Notes under the pieces: model-generated | Databases searched by the model: none | Told to the model about the DNA's origin: nothing | What the model saw: only the letters and a program-made list of their open reading frames with translations | Translations under genes and position numbers: made by a program | Part shown: piece by piece, positions 1 to 8,709 of the stretch | How positions within the stretch are numbered: position 1 is the stretch's first letter | Layout: every line of letters begins with the position of its first letter | NCBI GenBank assembly: GCA_943369525.1 | Contig: CALRNL020000014.1 | Span: 1 to 36,881, forward strand | From: BAIKAL-G1 sp943369525 | GTDB taxonomy: Bacteria > Cyanobacteriota > Cyanobacteriia > PCC-6307 > Cyanobiaceae | Direction: 5' to 3' | DNA length: 36,881 bases

Positions 1-248
1 CCCTTCCAAAACTCTTAAAGCCAATCTCTCAGCTTCTCGGGTTTCCTTCAGGCTGCGGCGCCTCTCGGTTCCGCCTTTTGAACCTACAGCATCGGCGGCT
101 TGCGCCTCCCTCTGCTTTCAGTCCGACCGCATCAAGGCCTTTCGGCTCCGCTGTGGTCCCGCTAACACCAGAACCGGGGGGTGAACCCCTTCCCTGGCGC
201 GCAGTCCAAAACCATACCACCCACTCCTCCCATTTGACCAGCAACCCC
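1..248. other. Unassigned segment without a supported gene
   Basis: This stretch precedes the end of the phosphatase gene. Short open frames exist on both strands (minus 29-244, plus 78-290), but neither has a recognisable domain. The segment contains small inverted repeats, for example GGTTC at 67-71 pairing with GAACC at 80-84, and a GGGG/CCCC pair around 176-189. It may be a 3' UTR, an intergenic repeat or part of a structured RNA. I cannot match it to tmRNA, 6S, SRP or RNase P RNA by eye. Confidence 0.3.
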
Positions 249-1091
249 TCAGTCCAGCGGGGACTCGGGCACTTGGATAAAGCCCTCTAGGGCGCAGTCG
301 GGTGCGACAAGGGCCTCGCCCCAGGGCAGGAAGCGGGCCAGGGTGGCCTCGTTTCGGGCCGCGAGCACGGGGTAATCGGTGCTGGTGAGGTTGGCGCCCG
401 GCTCAAGCAGGCCCGGATCGCGCTGCAGCCAGCGCAGCGGGCAGCCCAATTCGCTTAGGAACAACCAGGCGGCGGCCAGATCCCAGATTTTCGGGGTTGC
501 CTCTAGGGCCGCCACGGTCTGGCCCATGGCCACACTCACCAGATTGAGGCTGGCCACCCCCAGCAGCCGGATTTTGCCGGGGAAGCGCCGCTGGGGCAGC
601 TTTTGCAGCACCCCAATCGAACGGCTACAGAGCGAAGCGCAGCCTGCCACCTGGTTCCGGATGGAGGGCTGGGCGATCGGTTGGCCATTGCGCCAGGCCC
701 CCTGGCCGCGAATCGCCACCAGCCGTTGGCGCAGGGGGGGCACATCAAGCACGGCGAGCACGGGCACCCCCTGCTCAAAGCGGGCGATTGAAATGGCCCA
801 AAAGGGGATGCCAGCCGCGAAGTTGGTGGTGCCATCGAGGGGATCCACCACCCAGTAGGCGCAGCTGGCAGGCACGGACTGGTCGCCCTCCTCACTGAGC
901 ACCCCTTCACCGGGGAAAATCTCCGCCAGCCCGGCCACCAGGGTGGCGTCGCTCCACTGGTCACAGGCCGTGATCAAGCTGCCATCGGCCTTGGACTCCG
1001 AATCCAGTTGGCCAAAATCGAGCCGTTGGCGCTCTGCCACCCGGTCGATCAAGGCATTCAGCCGCTCAAGGGCTAGGTCCTGAGGCAACAA
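249..1091 (-). CDS. Inositol monophosphatase family protein
   Basis: This is a Mg2+-dependent sugar/inositol phosphate phosphatase of the IMPase superfamily, about 280 aa, close to the usual family length. Visible motifs are the Lys/Asp/Thr segment KADGSLITACD near residues 34-44, SEEG near 66-69, the metal-binding signature WVVDPLDGTTNF at 80-91, and a late WDLAAAW motif carrying the third metal-ligand Asp. The start appears to be a TTG at 1091, because an in-frame stop lies two codons upstream. The gene is last in the uppP-radical SAM-tolC-IMPase run, 86 bp after the TolC-like gene. The substrate cannot be read from sequence: inositol-1-phosphate, histidinol phosphate and fructose bisphosphate are all used within the superfamily. 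Confidence 0.85.
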   Translation of the reverse strand: MLPQDLALERLNALIDRVAERQRLDFGQLDSESKADGSLITACDQWSDATLVAGLAEIFPGEGVLSEEGDQSVPASCAYWVVDPLDGTTNFAAGIPFWAISIARFEQGVPVLAVLDVPPLRQRLVAIRGQGAWRNGQPIAQPSIRNQVAGCASLCSRSIGVLQKLPQRRFPGKIRLLGVASLNLVSVAMGQTVAALEATPKIWDLAAAWLFLSELGCPLRWLQRDPGLLEPGANLTSTDYPVLAARNEATLARFLPWGEALVAPDCALEGFIQVPESPLD

Positions 1092-1177
1092 CGGTCAGGC
1101 TCGAGAAAGGGAACGGGGGCGGCCGAAGGGCAGCGGCCCTAATGAGACGCGAGGGTGGTTGACGCCGCCCTTTTGAT

Positions 1178-2923
1178 TCACGACTGGCCCATGCGGCGCA
1201 GGTTGGCTTGGCAAGCGGGCTGGAGCGGCTCGGGCGGCACGGGCACCTTGATGCCGGTATCGGGCTTCACCGCCGGCAACTTTGGCGGCTGGCAAACCGC
1301 CACCTGGTCGAGCCCCGTACGCCGCCGCAGCTCCGCCAGGCTGGTGTTGTAGTTGGCCAGGGCCGAGGCGTAGGCCACCTCAGCCTGGGTGAGGTCCCGC
1401 TGGGTATCCACCACCTCCCGCTGGGTGGTGACGCCGGCCTGGTAGCGCAGGCGCGCCAAGCGCAGGGATTCCCGGGCCGAGATCACCTCCCGGGACGTGG
1501 TCTGGATGTCACGGTTGTGCTGGCGAAGCTGGTAAAAGCTCTGCTCCACCTGGAAGCGGATGGTGTCGCGCTGGTCAGCAAATTTAAAGGCATTCTCAGC
1601 CGCTTTTTGTTTATATTGACGGGACTGGGCCATGGCCTTGCCGCCGTCGAAAATGGCCCAGGAGAAGTTAAGACCAACGGTGTTATTAACATTATACTGA
1701 TAGGCGCCAGGGCCATCTCCAGTTACCGAGAAAAGTGACGGGGTGTTGGTGGTGACGCCACCTGAATAGCGCTCAGCGCTGAAATTATTAAAGATATTCA
1801 GGAACGGCTCCACGGCACCGCGGGCCGAATTCGCATTGCTATTCGCAACTGAAATATCTAAAATTGCATTGCCCAGCTCTTCGCGGAAGGCATAGGCTGC
1901 CACGATGCTTTCCTGCAGAGAAGGGGTCCAGATCCCAAGCACCCTCAAGGGTTCCTTGGCTGTGGGCGTGATTGTTTGGGGGAGGTCAAGCAGGCGAGCC
2001 AAGCTGCGGCGGGCGATGCTCTGACTGGCAATGGAATTGGTAAGCAGCTGCTCATCGCGACCCAATTGGGTTTCGGCCTGAAGCACTTCCAGCTTAGTGG
2101 CCACCCCAGCCTGGAAGCGGGCCCGGGCATCGCGCAAACTCACCAGCGAGGCTCGCACCGACTCCTGGCCGATCCGCACTTGGTCATCGGAGAGCTGCAG
2201 CTGGAAATAGGCCTGAGCAGCCTGCAATCGCAGCTCCCGTAGGGCGATCAAATATTGATTCTTGGCCTGCTCAAATTGATCGCGGGCGGCGGCAATTTGG
2301 GGGACTCGCTGGGGATTAATCAGGGCCCAGTTGATGCCAACACCGGCTTTTGCCCCCTGCAAACGCGTATTACTGATACCTGTTGACGTGGAATTAAAGG
2401 ATCCATCGGGCAAACTATTATAGGATTCACCATTAAAAAAACCTGGCATGTTAGATGCCGTCAAATTCAATGTTGGATACCAGGCTGAGATCTGGGCCCG
2501 CAGGTTGGATTTGGCCTGATCCACCTGGGAGGCAATCGCCTTGAGGTTGGGGTTGTTGACTTCGGCCAGGTTTTCCACCTCTCCGAGACCCAGGGGCCGA
2601 AGCGCCCGGATGCTGACCTGATCCGGGCTGGTTGGCAGGCCCAGGCTGGGCGGCGAGCCCAGGCGCAGCAGGTCGGGTTCAAGCCTGGTGGCGGCGGGAG
2701 CCAGCACCGATGGATTGGATTTCGGCCGGGTTCCCTTCACCTGGGTGGCAAGGGGCAGGGGCTGGGGAGCGGGATCGAGGCTGGCCGTTGGCGTCACGGG
2801 AACGGTTGTTGCCCCGTTATCGGCGCTGGCGGGACCAGGCACGGCCGCCCAAGCGGGCCCACCAGCCAAAGGCAGGAGCCCGGCGCCAACCAAGGCCACC
2901 AAGGAAGTCAAGCGAGGTGCCAC
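1178..2923 (-). CDS. TolC family outer membrane efflux/secretion protein
   Basis: This is a 581-aa outer membrane channel of the TolC/OEP family, the exit duct for type I secretion or RND/MFP efflux. The N-terminus is a hydrophobic Ala/Leu/Gly signal peptide (about residues 5-27). A Pro-rich region of roughly 70 residues follows, then two repeated OEP halves rich in helical Gln/Ala/Leu heptads. Typical motifs are LRLQAAQAYFQLQLSDDQVR in the first half and the matching VEQSFYQLRQHNRDI segment in the second. The repeated RLRYQAGVTT/ARFQAGVATKLEVL elements are characteristic of TolC helices. The start is GTG at 2923. Local GC is lower in the central barrel-coding part. It is 34 bp downstream of the radical SAM gene and probably co-transcribed. 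No partner membrane-fusion protein or ABC transporter is in the window. Confidence 0.88.
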   Translation of the reverse strand: MAPRLTSLVALVGAGLLPLAGGPAWAAVPGPASADNGATTVPVTPTASLDPAPQPLPLATQVKGTRPKSNPSVLAPAATRLEPDLLRLGSPPSLGLPTSPDQVSIRALRPLGLGEVENLAEVNNPNLKAIASQVDQAKSNLRAQISAWYPTLNLTASNMPGFFNGESYNSLPDGSFNSTSTGISNTRLQGAKAGVGINWALINPQRVPQIAAARDQFEQAKNQYLIALRELRLQAAQAYFQLQLSDDQVRIGQESVRASLVSLRDARARFQAGVATKLEVLQAETQLGRDEQLLTNSIASQSIARRSLARLLDLPQTITPTAKEPLRVLGIWTPSLQESIVAAYAFREELGNAILDISVANSNANSARGAVEPFLNIFNNFSAERYSGGVTTNTPSLFSVTGDGPGAYQYNVNNTVGLNFSWAIFDGGKAMAQSRQYKQKAAENAFKFADQRDTIRFQVEQSFYQLRQHNRDIQTTSREVISARESLRLARLRYQAGVTTQREVVDTQRDLTQAEVAYASALANYNTSLAELRRRTGLDQVAVCQPPKLPAVKPDTGIKVPVPPEPLQPACQANLRRMGQS

Positions 2924-2957
2924 CAGAGCTTTACCAAATACGTTCCGTGGCCAGAGC

Positions 2958-4370
2958 CTAGGGAATTACCGGGAGGGGCACCAGGCAGGCGGCCACGATG
3001 TCATCTGCCCCCTGCACCAGCCGCAGCGGCACAGGGAGGGCCTGGCTGACCGTTTCCAGGGTCAGGTCGTCGAGAAACACGGGCTCCCCCTGGCGCAGCA
3101 CCACCGCCGGCAATAGCAATTCGTCTCCCAGATCCTTCCCCGCCAGGCCTTCGAGCAGGTCCTGGCCCGTCAGCAGGCCGGTTACCACCTGGTCCTGGCC
3201 CCAGTAGGGGCTGGGCAACCCATGGATCAGCACCTCCAGGCCCTGCACCCGATTCAGCCGATCCAGCGCCGGTTGCAGGGCCTCCGCCACCAGTTGGCCC
3301 ACCACCCAGCTGACCCGCCTGGCCTGGGTGAGGGCCGCCGGCAGGTCCGCCGTGGCCTGCTCCATCGCCTCCAGGAAGGCCCGGATGCTGCCAACGCCGT
3401 TCTCCTGCTGGGGCAACTGTTCGTAGTTGGCCCGCGGCGGCAGGGCCAGGCCCGCCATCAGATACCACTCATCCGATAGCCAGGCAAAGCGGCTGCCGAA
3501 GGTTTGGAGGAACTGCTGCTGTAGGGGCTCCACCTGGGCAATCACCCGGCGGGCGCAGGCCCGATCCACCGGCACCAGGCCATCTCCCTGGGGCCGAAAA
3601 CGGGTGAGGCCCACAGGCACCACCGCCGCCGAAAGCACGGCCGGCCACTCACCACCGGCAAATCCCGCCAAATCCGTGAGGGTGCGCTCCAAGGCAGCCC
3701 CGTCGTTGAGGCCAGGGCAAACCACCACCTGGGCGTGGATCTGGAGTTGGCGTTCGGCGAACCAGGCGAGCTGGTCGAGCAGCAAGCCGGCGCGCGGATT
3801 GACCAGCAACCGGCTGCGCAGCTCGGGGTCGGTGGCATGCACCGACACAAACAGGGGCGAGAGGCGCTGCTCTTCGATCCGCTGCCAGTCGGCCGCGGTC
3901 AGGTTGGTGAGGGTGAGGTAGGACCCGTAGAGAAAACTCAGCCGGTAGTCGTCGTCCTTGAGGTAGAGGCTGCGGCGATGGCCGGGGGGCTGCTGGTCGA
4001 TGAAGCAAAAGGCGCAGTGGTTGTTGCACTGGCGCAGGCCATCGAAAAGGGCCTCACTGAACCCCAGGCCCAGGCCCTCATCGGCCTCCTTCTCGAGCTC
4101 CACGGCATGGAGGGTTCCATCGGGATCCTCCACCTCCAGGCGCAGCTCCTCCACCCCGACGAGCCACTGCAGGTCAATCAGGTCCCTGGGGCGCACCCCG
4201 TTGATGCTGAGCAACTTGTCGCCCGGCTGGAAGCCCAGCTCCTCACCAATCGAGCCCGGTTCGACGGTGTCGACCACGGCGGGTTGGGGCAGGCGCACCT
4301 CGCCAGATTGATCGGCCAGGCTCACACCCGCCGAGGGCTCCTTCCACACGGGGCGTACCGCCACTAACAA
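2958..4370 (-). CDS. PDZ domain plus radical SAM protein, TIGR03279/DUF512-like
   Basis: This 470-aa protein matches the cyanobacterial family described as a putative Fe-S-containing oxidoreductase. An N-terminal PDZ-like domain (about residues 28-85, VEPGSIGEELGFQPGDKLLS) is followed by a radical SAM-type cysteine triad, C115-x3-C119-x2-C122 (CNNHCAFCFIDQQP). The C-terminal part resembles the DUF512 region. Within the family the combination suggests a SAM-cleaving [4Fe-4S] enzyme whose substrate is unknown; the PDZ domain may bind a protein C-terminus. The longest frame starts at TTG 4370. In-frame GTG codons at 4364 and 4349 are alternatives, so the exact start is unsure. It lies between uppP and the TolC-like gene on the same strand. 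Confidence 0.82.
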   Translation of the reverse strand: MLVAVRPVWKEPSAGVSLADQSGEVRLPQPAVVDTVEPGSIGEELGFQPGDKLLSINGVRPRDLIDLQWLVGVEELRLEVEDPDGTLHAVELEKEADEGLGLGFSEALFDGLRQCNNHCAFCFIDQQPPGHRRSLYLKDDDYRLSFLYGSYLTLTNLTAADWQRIEEQRLSPLFVSVHATDPELRSRLLVNPRAGLLLDQLAWFAERQLQIHAQVVVCPGLNDGAALERTLTDLAGFAGGEWPAVLSAAVVPVGLTRFRPQGDGLVPVDRACARRVIAQVEPLQQQFLQTFGSRFAWLSDEWYLMAGLALPPRANYEQLPQQENGVGSIRAFLEAMEQATADLPAALTQARRVSWVVGQLVAEALQPALDRLNRVQGLEVLIHGLPSPYWGQDQVVTGLLTGQDLLEGLAGKDLGDELLLPAVVLRQGEPVFLDDLTLETVSQALPVPLRLVQGADDIVAACLVPLPVIP

Positions 4371-4422
4371 GCTGATGTCAGTCTGCGCCGCGGGCGTGCT
4401 GGTTGGGAGGGGGGTCGAAGGC

Positions 4423-4474
4423 GGATCAGGAACTCGGATCAGGAGCTCAGATCAGGAGCTTGGATCAGGAACTC
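4423..4474. repeat. Four tandem 13-bp repeats overlapping the uppP stop codon
   Basis: Four consecutive 13-bp units run at 4423-4435, 4436-4448, 4449-4461 and 4462-4474. The consensus on the plus strand is GGATCAGGARCTC. Units 1 and 4 are identical; units 2 and 3 carry one and three changes. The first unit in transcription order (4462-4474) reaches into the uppP stop codon at 4473-4475, so the array is the start of the uppP 3' flank. A 13-bp period does not preserve reading frame, which argues against a coding role. Confidence 0.9.
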
Positions 4475-5345
4475 AGTGGGCGGCGGCGCCGAACCTGCCA
4501 GCGAACAGGAGCAGGGACAGGCCAAACAGGAGGCGATAGCCGACAAACCACCAGGTGCTGTTGCTTTGCAGAAAGCGCAGCAACCAGGCGATCGCCAGCC
4601 AGGACACCACCGCCGCTGTGACGATGCCCACCAGCAGGGGGATCGCCCCGCCGGCGATCGGCTCGGCAAAGGCCGATTTCAATTCGACCAGGCCGGCCAG
4701 GGTGATCGAAGGTATCCCGAGCAGGAAGGAAAAGCGGGCGGCATCGGCCCGGCGCCAGCCATCGAACAGGGAGGCGGTGAGGGTGCTGCCGGAGCGGGAG
4801 ACGCCGGGAACCAGGGCCAGGGCCTGGGCCAGGCCCACCAGCAGGCCATCACGCACCTGAACATCGTTGAGAACGCGCCGGCGCCGGCCCAGTTGCTCGG
4901 CCAGGCCCAACAGGATGGCCATCACGATCGACACCGCCCCGATCGAATGGAGGCTGCGCAGGGGCGAGTTGTCGAAATCGGGCACAAACAACTTGACCGC
5001 CAGGCCCGCCCCCACGATCGGCAGGGTTCCCAGGGCCACCGCCACGCCCAGGCGGGCCGGCGGCGTCTGCCAATCGCCCTGGCGCAGCGCCTCGGCCATG
5101 CCGCTGAACACCTCGACCAAGTCGCGGCGGAAAAAGGCAATCACGGCAACGATGCTGCCCAACTGGATCACGGCCGTGACCGCCACGCCGGGATCGCCCC
5201 AGCCCAACACCACCGGCACCACCTTGAGATGGGCCGTGCTGCTGATCGGCAGAAATTCGGTGAGCCCTTGGACGATGCCAAGCACCAGGTAATGCCAGCA
5301 GGCCTCAACCAATCCCAGGGTTGGGGCGGGTTCCAACGGGGGCAT
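4473..5345 (-). CDS. uppP: Undecaprenyl-diphosphate phosphatase UppP/BacA
   Basis: This integral membrane enzyme dephosphorylates undecaprenyl pyrophosphate, regenerating the lipid carrier for peptidoglycan and other envelope glycans. The 290-aa length is normal for the family. The two diagnostic motifs are present: QGLTEFLPISSTAHL near residues 26-40 and the phosphate-binding PGVSRSGST near 180-188. Multiple hydrophobic segments fit the multi-spanning BacA topology. The start is ATG at 5345. It heads a probable minus-strand unit and is divergent from the DUF3120 gene, with about 50 bp between their chosen starts. Its stop codon lies within a 13-bp tandem repeat array. Confidence 0.95.
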   Translation of the reverse strand: MPPLEPAPTLGLVEACWHYLVLGIVQGLTEFLPISSTAHLKVVPVVLGWGDPGVAVTAVIQLGSIVAVIAFFRRDLVEVFSGMAEALRQGDWQTPPARLGVAVALGTLPIVGAGLAVKLFVPDFDNSPLRSLHSIGAVSIVMAILLGLAEQLGRRRRVLNDVQVRDGLLVGLAQALALVPGVSRSGSTLTASLFDGWRRADAARFSFLLGIPSITLAGLVELKSAFAEPIAGGAIPLLVGIVTAAVVSWLAIAWLLRFLQSNSTWWFVGYRLLFGLSLLLFAGRFGAAAH

Positions 5346-5395
5346 GGACGCTGCCGCGCGAACAATGGCGCCGACCCTATGGCGGCCAAGCGCCG

Positions 5396-6340
5396 ATGGC
5401 CAGCCATTTTCAGCTGGCGCGTCCCTTAAGGTTGAACACCTTTCTTCACAACCGGGTGGTCGGGGTTCAGCCCAGCCTTGTTAGCCAACCGCTGGGGGCC
5501 TCCCTGCTGGATCCCGCTGGGGCGGCGCTTGACCCGGTGCGCCCCGAGACTCGGGCGCTCCAAAACCTGTGGGACGACCTGCCCACTGAGGAACGGCCCG
5601 CCGCCGGACGTCCCCTGAATGGCCAGCTCGGCGCCCCGATCACCCCCCTCGCGCCCGCCAACCCTGGCCTGACGGCAGCGTCCACCAGGCTGGATCGGCT
5701 CGCCGCGGCCGGCGCCCTGCTGGTGGCCCTACCTGTGTTCCTGCAGGCCCCCTGGGTGCGGCTCGCCCCCTTTAGCGCCGCGGTGTTCACCCTGGCCTTA
5801 CTCCTCCTTGGGGTGGTGCTGGAGCAGCGGCGTCACCAGGGCTGGTCCACGGCCGGCGCCCTGCTGGTGGGCTTCAGCGGCAGCTGGCTGGGGGGGTGTC
5901 TGTTCTGGGGTTGGTGCCGGCTCCATCCCCTGTGGCACCTGCCCATCGAGGCCTTTGCCCTGCCCCTGGCCCTGGCGGGCCTGAAGGGCCGCTGGCGCCT
6001 CGCCGCCAGCTTTTACCTGGCCTCGCTGCTAGGCACGGCCTGCACCGATGCGGTCATGGCGATCACCGGTGTCATGGCCCATTGGCGGGAGGTGCTTCTG
6101 GCCCCCCTGGACCAGGCGGCCCCCCTGCTGCACCAGGCGGCCCTGAGCGTCCTGGAGCCCCTGCCCCTGGCGGTGGTCGGCCTGGCCGGCTGCGGCCTGA
6201 TCGGCCTCTGCCGCCATTACTGGAGCCACCCCGATCCCGCCTGGCGCCTGGCCGCCTCGGCCCTGGCCACCACCCTGTGCGTGGACGGCCTGTTCCTGGC
6301 GGTGGCCCTGGCCGCACCCCGGCTGAGCGGCCTGATCTGA
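5396..6340 (+). CDS. DUF3120-like cyanobacterial membrane protein
   Basis: This is a polytopic membrane protein of about 314 aa from the chosen start. The first roughly 90 residues are polar and poorly conserved in appearance. From about residue 95 there are several Ala/Leu-rich hydrophobic segments, including LLVALPVFLQAPWVRLAPFS, ALLVGFSGSWLGGCLFWGW and AFALPLALAGL. The pattern matches the cyanobacterial DUF3120 family as I remember it, and no enzyme motif is visible. An in-frame ATG at 5396 is preferred. The frame remains open upstream to 5321, but that extension would run antisense through the start of uppP and looks non-conserved. A later start is also possible. It precedes psbU on the same strand, with a 134-bp gap. 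Confidence 0.7.
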   Translation: MASHFQLARPLRLNTFLHNRVVGVQPSLVSQPLGASLLDPAGAALDPVRPETRALQNLWDDLPTEERPAAGRPLNGQLGAPITPLAPANPGLTAASTRLDRLAAAGALLVALPVFLQAPWVRLAPFSAAVFTLALLLLGVVLEQRRHQGWSTAGALLVGFSGSWLGGCLFWGWCRLHPLWHLPIEAFALPLALAGLKGRWRLAASFYLASLLGTACTDAVMAITGVMAHWREVLLAPLDQAAPLLHQAALSVLEPLPLAVVGLAGCGLIGLCRHYWSHPDPAWRLAASALATTLCVDGLFLAVALAAPRLSGLI

Positions 6341-6474
6341 GGCCGGGATTTGGGCGCCATCTGAAGAACTGCAAAAGCCTGGGGGCTGGGCGAAGGATCC
6401 GCCGACCTAGGGCTGTAGGTTGCCCATGTGCTGGCTCTGGGCAGCGTGTGGTTTCTCATCAGACGGAGTTTTCG

Positions 6475-6852
6475 ATGAAACGCCTGGTTTCATGGCTCAT
6501 GGGTGGCGTGCTCCTGGTTGGCCTGCTGCTGGGCCTGGTGATGGCTCCAAGCGTGCAAGCGGCCGAACTTCGCAACCTTGTTGACGACAAGATCGCCGAG
6601 AGCGGCGGCAAAATCGACCTCAACAACTGCTCGGTTCGCCGCTTTCAGGTGTTTCCCGGCATGTACCCGACCCTGGCTGGCAAGATCGTGCTCGGCGGCC
6701 CCTACAGCAGCGTGGATGATGTGCTGAAGCTCGATCTGAGCGAGCGCCAGCAGGAACTATTTGAAAAATACAAGTCTAATTTCACCGTCACCCCGCCCTC
6801 GATTGCCCTGAACGAAGGCTTTGATCGCATCAATGACGGCGTTTACCGCTGA
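6475..6852 (+). CDS. psbU: Photosystem II extrinsic 12 kDa protein PsbU
   Basis: PsbU is a lumenal extrinsic subunit that stabilises the Mn4CaO5 cluster and the chloride environment of cyanobacterial photosystem II. The 125-aa precursor has a basic N-terminus (MKRLVSW), a long hydrophobic core and a cleavage region near SVQA-A (about residue 29), consistent with export to the thylakoid lumen. The mature part shows the family's helix-hairpin-helix-like fold: DLNNCSVRRFQVFPGMYPT, then GKIVLGGPYSSVDDVLKL. The ATG at 6475 is preceded by an ACGGAG ribosome-binding sequence. The frame is open far upstream, but those residues are only a shadow of the DUF3120 gene. A hairpin/T-run terminator follows closely. 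Confidence 0.96.
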   Translation: MKRLVSWLMGGVLLVGLLLGLVMAPSVQAAELRNLVDDKIAESGGKIDLNNCSVRRFQVFPGMYPTLAGKIVLGGPYSSVDDVLKLDLSERQQELFEKYKSNFTVTPPSIALNEGFDRINDGVYR

Positions 6853-6875
6853 GCCCTAAACTGACTAGATGGTGC

Positions 6876-6907
6876 AAGCCGTCGGGCCCTCCCGGCGGCT
6901 TTTTTTA
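6876..6907 (+). terminator. Rho-independent terminator after psbU
   Basis: A GC-rich hairpin (AAGCCG...CGGCTT outer stem with an inner CGGG/CCCG pair, 6876-6902) is followed directly by a T run. It begins 24 bp after the psbU stop codon and ends before nadB, so psbU is probably transcribed separately from nadB. Confidence 0.9.
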
Positions 6908-6924
6908 TTGGTCCCTGGCACTTG

Positions 6925-8661
6925 ATGGCTGAGCGTGCGGTCGAAGCACCCCTGGAATCCAGCTGGGATGTGGTGGTGGTGGGCGGCGGGGCCGCCGGCC
7001 TGATGGCCTGCCTGGAACTGCCGCCGGGCCTGCGCATCCTGTTGCTAAGCAAGGAGCGGGCGCCCCGCTCCGCCAGCCGCTGGGCCCAGGGCGGCATCGC
7101 CGCCGTGACCCGCCCCGAGGACAGCTTCGCCAGCCACATCGAAGACACCCTCAAGGCCGGGGCGGGCCTCTGTGATCCAGCCGCCGTGGCCCTGCTGGTG
7201 CACCAGGCCCCGGCCTGCGTCGAACGGCTACTGCAGCTCGACATGGCCTTTGATCGCAACGGCGATGGCCTCAGCACCACCCTGGAGGCGGCCCACAGCC
7301 ACCGGCGCGTGCTCCACGCCCAGGACCGCACCGGCGGCGCCCTGGTCGATGCGCTGGAACGGGAGGTGCTGCGGCGCCCCGGCCTGGAGCGACGCCTGGG
7401 CAGCACCGCCCTGCAGCTCTGGCTAGAGGGGGGCCGCTGCTGCGGCCTGCAGGTGCTCGACCAGGGGCAGGTGCGCTGGTTAGCAGCCCGGGCCGTGGTG
7501 CTGGCCACCGGCGGCGGCGGCCACCTGTTCGCCAACACCACCAACCCGGCCCAGGCCAGCGGCGATGGCGTCGCCATGGCAGCCCGGGCCGGGGCCCTGA
7601 TCCGCGACCTGGAATTCGTGCAATTCCACCCCACGGCCCTGATGCTGCCTGGGGCGCCCCACTTCCTGATCTCCGAAGCCGTGCGCGGCGAAGGGGCCCG
7701 CTTGGTGGATGGCGATGGGGCCAGCCCGGTGGCCCAGCTGGCCGGCGGTGATCTGGCCCCCCGCGATGCCGTCAGCCGCGCCCTGGTGCGGCGCATGCGC
7801 GAACGGCAGGTGGATCACCTCTGGCTCGACCTGCGGCCCGTGGGCCCTGATCGTCTCGAAAAGCAATTTCCCACGATCCTGGGCCGCTGCCGCGAATTGG
7901 GCCTGGAACCCACCACGGCCCCGATCCCGGTGGCTCCAGCCGCCCACTACTGGATGGGCGGCATCCGCACCGACCTGCGGGCGGCCACCTCGATCCCCGG
8001 CCTCTACGCCGTGGGCGAGGTGGCCAGCACCGGCGTGCACGGGGCCAACCGGCTGGCCAGCAATTCCCTGATGGAATGCCTGGTGTTCGCCAGCCAATTG
8101 GGCTCGATCCAGCTGGGAGAAGGGCCCCAGCAGCCGCCAGCCGCCCAGGAACCCCGGGCGATGCCAACTCCGGGCCCGGCAGGCACCCCCGTCCGCTTCA
8201 CCCCCGAAGCCGTGGCCCGGGCCCACCAGGCCCTGCGACTCACCTGCTGGCGGGTGGCTGGGGTGGAGCGCTGCCGCGGTGACCTGGCGCCAGCCCTGGA
8301 AAGCGTGCGTCGCCAGCGGGCCGACCTGGAGGACACCCCCGTCCTGGCCCCCTGCCTGAACCACGCCCCCGGCAGCGGGGCCCTGGCCCTCGACCCTGGA
8401 GGAGCCAATACCCTAGCCGCGGCCCACGACCTGCTGCAGCGGCTGAGTGTGGCCGAATCCCTCTTTGAGGCTGCCCTGTTCCGCCAAGAAAGCCGCGGCG
8501 GCCACTACCGGCTCGATGCCCCCGGCCGGGCAAGCTTCTGGCAATGCCACAGCCTGCAAGAACGGGGCCAACGGATCCGCACCGAACCCATCGGCAACCA
8601 GGACCCCAGCCCAGGGCAAGCCAGCCAAACTGACATGGACCCCAAAACCAGCGCCGGCTAG
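6925..8661 (+). CDS. nadB: L-aspartate oxidase NadB
   Basis: NadB oxidises L-aspartate to iminoaspartate, the first step of de novo NAD synthesis; iminoaspartate is then used by quinolinate synthase NadA, not present here. The 578-aa flavoprotein begins with an FAD-binding Rossmann motif (VVVVGGGAAGLMA, near residues 16-28). It also shows SRWAQGGIAA, HSHRRVLHAQDRTGG, FVQFHPTAL, the catalytic-region EAVRGEGARLV, and HYWMGGIRTD followed by YAVGEVASTGVHGANRLASNS. These motifs separate NadB from other succinate-dehydrogenase-type flavoproteins. ATG at 6925 is preferred; a TTG codon precedes it. The gene starts shortly after the psbU terminator, so its promoter must lie close to or inside that short gap. 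Confidence 0.94.
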   Translation: MAERAVEAPLESSWDVVVVGGGAAGLMACLELPPGLRILLLSKERAPRSASRWAQGGIAAVTRPEDSFASHIEDTLKAGAGLCDPAAVALLVHQAPACVERLLQLDMAFDRNGDGLSTTLEAAHSHRRVLHAQDRTGGALVDALEREVLRRPGLERRLGSTALQLWLEGGRCCGLQVLDQGQVRWLAARAVVLATGGGGHLFANTTNPAQASGDGVAMAARAGALIRDLEFVQFHPTALMLPGAPHFLISEAVRGEGARLVDGDGASPVAQLAGGDLAPRDAVSRALVRRMRERQVDHLWLDLRPVGPDRLEKQFPTILGRCRELGLEPTTAPIPVAPAAHYWMGGIRTDLRAATSIPGLYAVGEVASTGVHGANRLASNSLMECLVFASQLGSIQLGEGPQQPPAAQEPRAMPTPGPAGTPVRFTPEAVARAHQALRLTCWRVAGVERCRGDLAPALESVRRQRADLEDTPVLAPCLNHAPGSGALALDPGGANTLAAAHDLLQRLSVAESLFEAALFRQESRGGHYRLDAPGRASFWQCHSLQERGQRIRTEPIGNQDPSPGQASQTDMDPKTSAG

Positions 8662-8709
8662 GCCGCCCAGGCTGGGGCCAAGGGCATGGGGCCCAGCGAT
8701 CCCACGGGC

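Noticed and set aside
29..290. Short open frames on both strands in the first 290 bp
   Set aside because: They overlap each other, lack domains and have compositions typical of chance frames in GC-rich DNA.
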